Under the pieces are notes generated by a model. It was not told the DNA's origin. It did not search any database and saw only the letters and a program-made list of their open reading frames with translations. From CAWCKS01 sp963763485 (GTDB lineage: Bacteria; Pseudomonadota; Alphaproteobacteria; Rhizobiales; Xanthobacteraceae), in the NCBI GenBank assembly GCA_963763485.1, contig CAVXOW010000006.1:124001-188000 (forward strand): a stretch of 64,000 nucleotides of DNA, written 5' to 3'. Below, piece by piece: positions 53,537-61,095 of this stretch; the first letter of the stretch is position 1; every line of letters begins with the position of its first letter. A program made the position numbers and the translations under genes.

Positions 53537-56009
53537 TTACGATTGTAATGTGCGGCCAGTGCGCAGGCAGCGCGCCAGCGCTGCAGCAAGTTCGGCACTC
53601 GTCAGGGGCCAGGGCAGCACCTCGGAAATGCCGGCGTCCGCCAGCCGATCGACACTGACATCGATCGCGGACGCCGCAGCGATCAGCACCGGACGTAACG
53701 GTGCGATCTCATGGAGCGCGCGTGCCACGGCCAGTCCATCCAGGGTTTGCGAGCCGTCGCTCACCAGCAGGATATCAAATCGGCCGGGCTCCGAACGGCA
53801 CGCTGCTAGCGCATCGGCCGGGCGGTCGAAGCCAACAGGTTCATATCCCAGGGCCGCCAGCGCTTCCTCGTCGCGCAGCAGACGCTCTCGCTCGCGTTCG
53901 ACAATCAGCACCGTTTCGCCGCGGCCCAGCGCCAGCGCTGCCGGCCCATCAGCGGCGCCGACGCTCGGCGCCGCCGCCGGCAGCCATACTTCGAAGCGGC
54001 TGCCCTGCCCGGGTACGCTTTGCACTTCGATCGCACCATCATGATCGCGCACAATTTCGCGAACCGTTGCAAGACCGAGGCCGGTCCCGGCCAGGCGAGT
54101 CGTGAAGAACGGCTCGAATATTCGTCGCGCGACGCGCTCGTCAAACCCGCGCCCGTTATCGCTGACGGAAAGACAGACGTAGCGTCCCGGCGCGAGCTCG
54201 CCGTCGCTCATCTGAGCGAACACGGCCACCACCTCCTGCCTTGCCGCGACGCGAATTGAACCGCCCTGCTCCATCGCTTGCGCAGCGTTGGTGCACAGAT
54301 TGAGGATGACCTGCTGGAGCTGCGCCGGTTCGCCCGAAACGGCGACGTCTGCTGGGACGTCTTCGAAGGCAAGCTCCACGTCCGACGGCAAAGAGGCACG
54401 CAACAACGAGCTTGCCTCGTTGAACAGAGTGCGCACCTGCACCGGACGGGCACGCGCGTCGGTCCGCCGCCCGAATGTCAGGATGCTGTCGACGAGGTCG
54501 CGGCCCCGCTCCGCCGCCCGGCGTATCTCATCAATATGCAGCGCAGGTGTGGTCCCGCGTCCAAGTTGCGGCTCGATCATCTCCGAGTAGCCAAGAATGG
54601 CGCCGATGATGTTGTTGAAGTTATGCGCGATCCCGCTTGCCAGCGATCCGACCATCTGCATGCGACGCGCCCGTTCCAGTCGCGTCGAGAGTCTCGCCCG
54701 GTCCCGCTCGAGAAATTCGCGCTCGAGGGCGTTGGCCACGGCGTCCGCGGCAAGCCTCGCGATCGGGACAGAAGAAATCTTGTTCCGTATCGGCCGGAAC
54801 CGGTCAAAACCCATGATGCCGCGGACCCGACCCGGTCGGATCAGCGGCAAACAGGCCCATGCGCGCACGCCAGCATCCGTCAGCGCATCCCTGACAGAGC
54901 CGGATGGCAAGGCGCTCGCATCGGCAATGGTGATGCCGTCAACTGCGCCAAGCTGCTCCGCTGCTGCCAGCGCCTGTTGAGGCCAGCCCGGCGGAAACGT
55001 CACTCCGTCCTTCGACCATGCGTGGACCCGGACCGGCTTCTCGTCCAGCACCACGTATGCGCGATCCGCATCGACGATCCGGCTAAACTCACCCAGAACC
55101 TGTTTCAATCGCATCCCGGTTTCAGCCGGCAAGCAATTGATCAGGCGCGTCGAGTTCTCGGCGATGACATGCTCGAATGCGGCCCGGCGGCGCAGCGCAA
55201 CGGCGCGGGCGCGCAACCGCAAGCCAAGCAGCACGAGCATCGCAAGCAACAACAGCGAGACCAGGTAAAGCAACAGCCGAAAGCGCTGTTCGGTTGCTTC
55301 GACCATCGCGCGGTGGCTGGCAAACAGTGCGCGGGTTTCGGCGAGCGGTTGCCCACTCGGTACGGCGATGAAGGCCTTCAACGTTTCGTCAACGGCAGGC
55401 AGCAAATCATACAGCAAGCGAGCATGGGCCAGCATCGCCCGCGCCACCTCCGCGTCTGGTCCGGACGTCGGCGCTCGCTCCGTCAAACTGGTCGATCCGT
55501 TGCTGAAGCAATTTGAGGGCATCGAATGACGTGTCGCGCGACAGATTGAGGATCGCCGCAGCCAGCGCGCCCGTGTCCGGTGCGAGCTGCGCGTCGTGCG
55601 CGAGGAACGCGGGGCTGGTGCTCAACAGGCCAACGTAGGACAGCGAGTTCTGTAACAGCGCGTTGCTGGTCTTGAAGCGCTCCATCAATTCTTCCTGCTG
55701 ACCGACCGCTTCCGCAAGCCGGTCAACTGAACTGGTATCGAGACGCTCGGTCACTGCGTGAGACCGGAGCTTGGCAACCGCAACCTCCATGGCCTGCACC
55801 GCGGTCGTGAACGTGTCGTAGTCCCGAAGCAGACCCGCGCGCGCCTGCAGGACGTCCCGGTGCAGCGAAGCCTCGGCGAGCGCGTAGTCGTCGAAGGCGC
55901 GCAGCGTCACCGCATAAGCCGGCGCGTTGGTATCGATGCCGCGCAACAGCAGCCAGGTGAGCAACACGAGCAGCAATGAAAACCCAAGGGCACCCGGCAA
56001 ATTCCTCAT
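53537..56009 (-). CDS. VirA-like membrane hybrid histidine kinase, frameshifted
   Basis: From ATG 56009 the frame gives a membrane helix (LGFSLLLVLLTWLLLRGI) and a helical periplasmic sensor. Near 55490 the sense moves to a second frame (LTERAPTSGPDAEVARAMLA), with a second helix (LLLYLVSLLLLAMLVLLGLR), a GAF-like linker, the HisKA box GIAHNFNNIIGAILGYSE and HATPase motifs (LNLCTNAAQA, VSDNGRGFD, GTGLGLATV). A C-terminal receiver-like domain follows, but its first acidic pair (LIVERERERLL) and the conserved Lys (LPWPL) are altered, so it may not accept phosphate. About 824 residues once joined. Helix-sensor-helix-linker-kinase-receiver is the VirA layout. The start overlaps the peroxidase stop (ATGA), and an OmpR-type regulator is divergent. 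Confidence 0.85.
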
Positions 56010-56962
56010 GGATGCGCCGTGCCTGCTTGTGGTGCGGCGGCCGGCCGTACCGCCTGTCCGCGATAGACACCGGTCAGGGTGTTGAGGAAGGCGACGATGG
56101 CGGCGATTTGCTGATCGGTTAACTCGCGGTCGAGCTGGGCGATGCCCATCGCCTTCACCGCGTCCGGCAGCGTGGGCGCGCTGCCGTCGTGAAAATAGGG
56201 CGCCGTCGTCGCCACGTTTCGCAGGCTGGGGACCCGAAGCAGTTCAGGCTGCGGCGAGCCCAATGGATGGAAAATGCCGTGCCGCTGAAAGAGATTGCCA
56301 CCCACATTGACGCCCTGATGGCACGTGACGCAGCCGAGCGATTTGAACACGCGATAGCCGGACAGCTCCTCCTCGGTGATTGCGGTCGCGTCACCTGCAA
56401 GCCATTGGTCGAACCGGCTGCCTGGCGTCACGAGCGACCGCTCGTATGTCGCGATCGCATCCAGCACCGCAGCGGCGTCGGGCTCCCTCCCATAGGCATC
56501 GCGAAATTGCCTGACCGCTTCGGGGTCGGCACGCAATTTGCTCACGACCTCGTCCGCACTCGACCCCATGATCGCAGGATTGTGAAGACTGTTCTCGGCT
56601 CCCTTTTCGAGCGAGCGAAAATTGCCTTCCCAGTTCAGGCGAAAATTCAGACTTACATTGAAGACCGTCGGCGTATTAAGCACGGTCGATTGTGGTTGAC
56701 CCTGAGGTGTATCCCGGGCACTGGCACTGGCGCCATTGGTTCCTACATTGTGGCACGATGAACAACTGTGTGTGTTTTCGTGAGACAGACGCCGATCATT
56801 GAACAATCTTTCGCCGAGCAGCAGGCGCTGCGGGTCTTCGGCTGGCGCCGCAGGGATTGGCGTGATCGGCTCCTGGCCCGCGCGTGGCTCACCAGTCGGC
56901 GATTGAGCGGCCGCCGGCCAGATGACGTTGAGGCAAGCAACGACCAGCAGGCGATACGCCAT
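56006..56962 (-). CDS. Di-haem cytochrome c peroxidase (MauG-type)
   Basis: From ATG 56962 the protein has a signal peptide (MAYRLLVVACLNVIWPAAAQ) and two haem c sites: CSSCH (N-terminal half) and CVTCH (C-terminal half). Further landmarks are LGERLFNDRRLS, NTPTVFNVSLNFRLNWEGNF and RVPSLRNVATTAPYFHDGS. These periplasmic enzymes reduce H2O2 with electrons from small cytochromes or modify proteins (MauG). An ATG at 57034 would mask the signal peptide. It is the first gene of a two-gene unit with the hybrid kinase, so peroxide or redox state might feed into that sensor (inference). Confidence 0.9.
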   Translation of the reverse strand: MAYRLLVVACLNVIWPAAAQSPTGEPRAGQEPITPIPAAPAEDPQRLLLGERLFNDRRLSHENTHSCSSCHNVGTNGASASARDTPQGQPQSTVLNTPTVFNVSLNFRLNWEGNFRSLEKGAENSLHNPAIMGSSADEVVSKLRADPEAVRQFRDAYGREPDAAAVLDAIATYERSLVTPGSRFDQWLAGDATAITEEELSGYRVFKSLGCVTCHQGVNVGGNLFQRHGIFHPLGSPQPELLRVPSLRNVATTAPYFHDGSAPTLPDAVKAMGIAQLDRELTDQQIAAIVAFLNTLTGVYRGQAVRPAAAPQAGTAHP

Positions 56963-57021
56963 CCTGCGCCGAGGTGCGGGCGCACTCACCAGCGGCGGCA
57001 GCATTGAAGGGGCTGGGGGAA

Positions 57022-57786
57022 ATGAGCGGTTCACCGTTAAAAGACCCGGGCCTTCGCGAAGGCGTCGATCGCCAAGCGTGCGTTCTCGTCGTCGAGGACG
57101 ATCCTGCGCTGCAGCGCATGATCTTAAACTATTTCACCGAGAACAACATCCGTACGCTGGTGGCATCCAGTCGGCAGGAGATGGTCAATCATCTGGGCGG
57201 CACGGATGTCAATCTGGTGATCCTCGATCTTCGGCTGGGTTCGGAGGATGGTCTGGATCTGCTGCGCGAGGTCCGGCTGGGCTCCGACGTGCCGGTCATC
57301 ATTATTACCGGTCACCGCCGCGACGACATTGATCGCGTCGTGGGGTTGGAGCTCGGCGCGGACGACTATCTGACAAAGCCATTCAATTTGCGCGAGCTGC
57401 TGGCGCGGGTCCGCGCGGTGTTGCGGCGGTTTGATGTTGGGCGCGCTGCGCCGGCGCGCGACCCGGAGCGCGGCCGCTTTCGATTTGCCGGCTGGCAGCT
57501 CGATCGCAAGATCCGGCAGCTCACCGATCCGGCTGGCGCCCCCGTCGCCTTGACCAAGGGGGAGTACGCAATGCTGCTCGCTTTTCTCGAAGCCCCGCAG
57601 CGTCCCCTCAGCCGCGAACACCTGTTGCAGGCGACCCGCGTCCACGAGGACGTTTTCGATCGCAGCATTGACGTGCAGATCCTTCGGCTGCGGCGCAAGC
57701 TCGAGCGCGATGCCAGCGCGCCGCGGGTCATCCAGACCGAACGCGGCGTCGGCTACGTGTTCGCTGTCGCAGTCGAGCGCGTCTGA
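57022..57786 (+). CDS. OmpR/VirG-family response regulator
   Basis: From ATG 57022 (behind GGGGGA) the 254-residue protein has an intact receiver: VLVVEDDPALQRM (acidic pair), LVILDLRLGSEDGLDLL (phospho-accepting Asp), VIIITGHR and DDYLTKPFNLRELLARVRAV (Lys). The winged-helix output domain follows (LTKGEYAMLLAFLEAPQRPLSREHLL, then DVQILRLRRKLE and TERGVGYVF). It is divergent from the peroxidase/kinase pair and is the likely partner of that kinase. The wording resembles VirG/OmpR-type regulators of rhizobia. Confidence 0.92.
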   Translation: MSGSPLKDPGLREGVDRQACVLVVEDDPALQRMILNYFTENNIRTLVASSRQEMVNHLGGTDVNLVILDLRLGSEDGLDLLREVRLGSDVPVIIITGHRRDDIDRVVGLELGADDYLTKPFNLRELLARVRAVLRRFDVGRAAPARDPERGRFRFAGWQLDRKIRQLTDPAGAPVALTKGEYAMLLAFLEAPQRPLSREHLLQATRVHEDVFDRSIDVQILRLRRKLERDASAPRVIQTERGVGYVFAVAVERV

Positions 57787-58017
57787 TTACGCCGCTGGTT
57801 GTCCAGCGAACAGGAACCTGGACGCTCCATGGTTCCTGGGAAATCTCATCGTAGCGGCACAAGGTCTGAAGTCCGTTGATGGGATAGGTTCGGCCGTGCT
57901 GCTGCCCCACCAGCCGGCCCCGGCTCGATTGAACGGCGCTTCGCGTCAACATCCGGACGGCTTCTTCATTTCGGCGTCGTCGTCGCGAACATCAATGCCG
58001 ATATCGCAAACGCGTTC

Positions 58018-59022
58018 TTATCGCTTGTCGCCGGAACTCGGAGCCGGAGCGACGGCTCCATTCGGACTCATGCCCTTCAGAAACTTGAAGAGGTCACTGT
58101 CCGTGGAAAGGACGAGCGTTGTATTTTCTGCGATGATGGACTTGTAGGACTGCATGGTCCGGGTGAATTCATAGAACGCCACCGATTCAGGGCTCTGGTT
58201 ATAAGCTCTGGCGTAGATTTCGGTGGCTTTTGCATCTGCCAGACCGCGGATCTCCTCGACCTGGCGGTAGGCTTCAGACTGGATCTTGTTGAGGTCGCGG
58301 ACGCGATTGCCGCGGATTCTCGCGGCCTCGCCGTTGCCCTCGGACAGGAACCGCTCCGCGATCTGCCTTCGCTCGCTGATCATGCGATCGTAGATCTTCG
58401 GGCGTACACTTTCATTGTAGTTGATCCGCTTGAAGCGGATATCGAGCAATTCGATCCCGAACACGCGAACCTTCTCGGCAGCCTCGGCAAAGATCTCCTG
58501 TTCGACCAGCTTGCGCCCCTTCTGAATCGGCACCAGTGATCCGACGTCCAGCTGCTGTCCCCCGTCGGTCACAGTGGAGTCGCGCAGTGGCACGCGATCC
58601 TTGGTCGTGCGGATGATCTCGATCAACTCATGCTTGGCAACTGCATTACGGGTCTCGCTGCCCAGAACGTCGTCGAGGCGAGACTGGGCGCTGCGCTCAT
58701 CATGCAGCCGCAAGAAGTATTGCAAGGGATCTGTAATCCGCCAGCGGGCGAACAGATCGACCGAGACGTAGAGCTTGTCCTTGGTTGGCATATCGGACGG
58801 ATTGCCGTCCCATTCGAGAATCCGCTTGTCGATCAGGTTGACGTCCTGGATCAGGGGCACCTTGAACTTCAGACCGGCTGTTGTCACCGGGGCGCCGACC
58901 GGCTCACCGAACTGGGTGATGATGGCTTGCTCGACCTCGCTCACCGTATAAAGCGAACTCATGAGAGCCAGCGTTACGATGCCGAGCACGATCAGGATAG
59001 CGACCAGCTTGATTCTCTTCAC
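58018..59022 (-). CDS. hflC: HflC, membrane protease modulator
   Basis: The 334-residue SPFH/prohibitin protein has an N-terminal membrane anchor (LVAILIVLGIVTLALMSSLY) and the family core YTVSEVEQAIITQFGEP. The signature EVEEIRGLADAKATEIYARAY is present as YRQVEEIRGLADAKATEIYA. With HflK it forms a large periplasm-facing cage around FtsH and controls turnover of membrane proteins. Its start overlaps the hflK stop by 4 bp. An extra C-terminal tail (NGAVAPAPSSGDKR) is low complexity. Confidence 0.93.
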   Translation of the reverse strand: MKRIKLVAILIVLGIVTLALMSSLYTVSEVEQAIITQFGEPVGAPVTTAGLKFKVPLIQDVNLIDKRILEWDGNPSDMPTKDKLYVSVDLFARWRITDPLQYFLRLHDERSAQSRLDDVLGSETRNAVAKHELIEIIRTTKDRVPLRDSTVTDGGQQLDVGSLVPIQKGRKLVEQEIFAEAAEKVRVFGIELLDIRFKRINYNESVRPKIYDRMISERRQIAERFLSEGNGEAARIRGNRVRDLNKIQSEAYRQVEEIRGLADAKATEIYARAYNQSPESVAFYEFTRTMQSYKSIIAENTTLVLSTDSDLFKFLKGMSPNGAVAPAPSSGDKR

Positions 59023-60077
59023 GGTCGTTCTCCCTTCTGGGAGTCGAGATTCAATAACGGCAGGATGCTGCGGGTCTGCTCGTCGACGATGATTTTGGAG
59101 CGTATGCCCGGCATGACGTCCTGCAGGGTTTCGATGTAGATCCGGCGCCGCGTGACCACGGGAGCTTTGATGTACTCCGCCAGGAGCGCGCTGAACCGCG
59201 CAACATCGCCTTCCGCTTCATTGACCCTCTTGAGCCGGTAGCCGTCGGCTTCGCGAATCCGCTGATCCTTCTCGCCGTCGGCCAACGGAATCACCTTGTT
59301 GTAATCGCGCTTGGCCTCGTTGATCAGCTTTTCCTTTTCCTGTTGGGCCTGATTGACCTCGTTGAACGACGCCTGCACCGGCTGCGGCGGATTGATGTTC
59401 TTCAGCTGGACTTGATCGATGCTGATCCCCATTGCGTATTTGGTCGAAAGCGCCTGCATTTTCGTCAGCGCTTCCGCCTCGATCTCCTGTCGACCGATGG
59501 TGATCACCTCGTCCACCGTGCGATCGCCGACAACTTCCCGCATGACCAATTCCGATACATCACGCAGCGTTCCCTGCGGCTCCCGAACGTCAAAGAGGAA
59601 TTTCGTCGGATCCGAGATACGATATTGAATCACCCATTCCACCAACGCAGCGTTGAGGTCGCCTGTCACCATCTGCGTTTCCCGCACTGTGTCGCGAGAA
59701 ACCTGATACGGATCGGTGGCGCCGGGAGTCCCGAACCCGAACTCCTGCTTCAATTGCCGTTTGACCGGAACAATCGTGGCGACGTCGATGCCGAGTGGAA
59801 GCTTGAAATGCAGTCCCGGCGGAACTTCCTTGAGATACTTGCCGAAGCGCTGAACCACGGCGACTGAGTCGCTCGGCACCGTGAAGTACGAAGTCCAGGC
59901 GCCCAAACCAATCAGAGCCAGAACAGCAATAACGATCGGGCCGCGCGGGCCACCACCTGGCATGATCTGGTTGAGTCGGTCCTGGCTGTTCCGGATCAAG
60001 TCCTCAAAACCAGAACCGGGTCTGGCCCCGGTGCCCCAAGGGCTGCCCCGGCCTCCATTATCGTTCGGCGGGGGCAT
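59019..60077 (-). CDS. hflK: HflK, membrane protease modulator
   Basis: The 352-residue partner of HflC. It has a Gly/Pro-rich cytosolic start (PPPNDNGGRGSPWGTG), a membrane helix (PIVIAVLALIGLGAWTSYFT) and the SPFH core (VAVVQRFGKYLKEVPPGLHF), then the long helix with NEVNQAQQEKEKLINEAKRD. I prefer ATG 60077, which has GGGAGGA upstream, to one at 60113. A TTGA-N6-TCAA box lies about 147 bp upstream of this start (centre), so oxygen-dependent control is possible. Confidence 0.93.
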   Translation of the reverse strand: MPPPNDNGGRGSPWGTGARPGSGFEDLIRNSQDRLNQIMPGGGPRGPIVIAVLALIGLGAWTSYFTVPSDSVAVVQRFGKYLKEVPPGLHFKLPLGIDVATIVPVKRQLKQEFGFGTPGATDPYQVSRDTVRETQMVTGDLNAALVEWVIQYRISDPTKFLFDVREPQGTLRDVSELVMREVVGDRTVDEVITIGRQEIEAEALTKMQALSTKYAMGISIDQVQLKNINPPQPVQASFNEVNQAQQEKEKLINEAKRDYNKVIPLADGEKDQRIREADGYRLKRVNEAEGDVARFSALLAEYIKAPVVTRRRIYIETLQDVMPGIRSKIIVDEQTRSILPLLNLDSQKGERP

Positions 60078-60217
60078 TTGAACGTCCTCCCTAGTGCCTG
60101 AAGTCGCGCTCAAGATGTCTTCGTTGAATGGCGCTAACGCCGACGATGCAGCCTCTTGCTCGCGCTGCGGGATCAGTTATCCATGTGCTAATTTTACGTG
60201 AGAAATGCCGCCGCGTA

Positions 60218-60231
60218 TTGACACACATCAA
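60218..60231. promoter_or_regulatory. FixK/FNR-type box between hflK and the 60411 gene
   Basis: TTGACACACATCAA fits TTGA-N6-TCAA. It lies in the 330-bp divergent region and could serve hflKC (centre 147 bp from the start) or the gene at 60411 (186 bp). No 16-bp palindrome accompanies it, unlike the sites near 3850 and 5840. Confidence 0.6.
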
Positions 60232-60410
60232 CGACCGGATCGAAGCCGCTGCCGACGACCGCGCTCGAGGACATCATCCGAAAATGAAGCGCGCGCTTGA
60301 AGAATAAGGGCGAGTAAACCGATAAACAGGCGCTCAACTCCTTTCGAAACGAAGTCGGCGTCCTGTAATAATGAAGCAAGACATGTTCGTTGTCGTAGGC
60401 TCGAGATAAA

Positions 60411-60998
60411 ATGACAGCCGGAAGTATAGATGACTCGATTGAGCTTCGAGTCGATGAGATCGCGCAGCTATTTCATACTCTTGACCCATTTCCGTTTCGA
60501 GAGCGAGACCTCGATCGCGAAGCGGAGGATTTTATAGCCGGTTGGGCACGCGAATTACCGGTCAATCAAGCAATCAGAATCGTTGTGCATTTTCCCGATA
60601 ACGTCGCACAAACGGCTGCGGCGCGGGAGCTAAGCGATGCCTTTAGCCGACATTTTTCTCATAGAGCTGAAACCATCCAGAACGATCTCAAGGAACTCTT
60701 CCGGGTTGGTCGGCGCTCGCTCACCATAGGCGTTTTCGTTCTTACCGTTTGCCTCGTCGCAGCACATCTTGCCGGCGGATACTTGACCGAGATTCCGTTC
60801 AAACGCTTGGTTGAGGAAAGCTTTCTGATTCTTGGTTGGGTCGCGAACTGGCGTCCTCTTGAAATCTTTCTCTACGACTGGTGGCCAATTGCACGTCGAC
60901 GAGATTTATTTCGCCGTCTTTCCAGGGCGGTTGTCGAAGTCAAACCATACCAGACGGAGCAATCGCAAGTCCCGGCGTCCCACATCGCTGATGGTTGA
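60411..60998 (+). CDS. Conserved membrane protein of unknown function
   Basis: The 195-residue protein has a soluble N-terminal half with LDPFPFRERDLDREAEDFIA and RIVVHFPDN, a membrane helix (SLTIGVFVLTVCLVAAHLAGG) and a second hydrophobic patch (VEESFLILGWVANWRPLEIF) before YDWWPIARRRDLFRRLSR. Proteins of this pattern occur widely in rhizobia and methanotrophs beside stress or redox genes, without known function. The 3' end converges on the P-type ATPase. Confidence 0.8.
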   Translation: MTAGSIDDSIELRVDEIAQLFHTLDPFPFRERDLDREAEDFIAGWARELPVNQAIRIVVHFPDNVAQTAAARELSDAFSRHFSHRAETIQNDLKELFRVGRRSLTIGVFVLTVCLVAAHLAGGYLTEIPFKRLVEESFLILGWVANWRPLEIFLYDWWPIARRRDLFRRLSRAVVEVKPYQTEQSQVPASHIADG

Positions 60999-61095
60999 TG
61001 CGGAACAATGAAGGTGCTGTCCGAACAGGTATTCAACTTTCAAAAGGAACTGAGAGAAGTCAACTCCCGGCCGTCGGTTTGTTCGGAAACTCTAT

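Noticed and set aside
60194..60379. 61-codon minus-strand frame between hflK and the 60411 gene
   Set aside because: It overlaps the FixK-like box and promoter region and lacks a credible start site.
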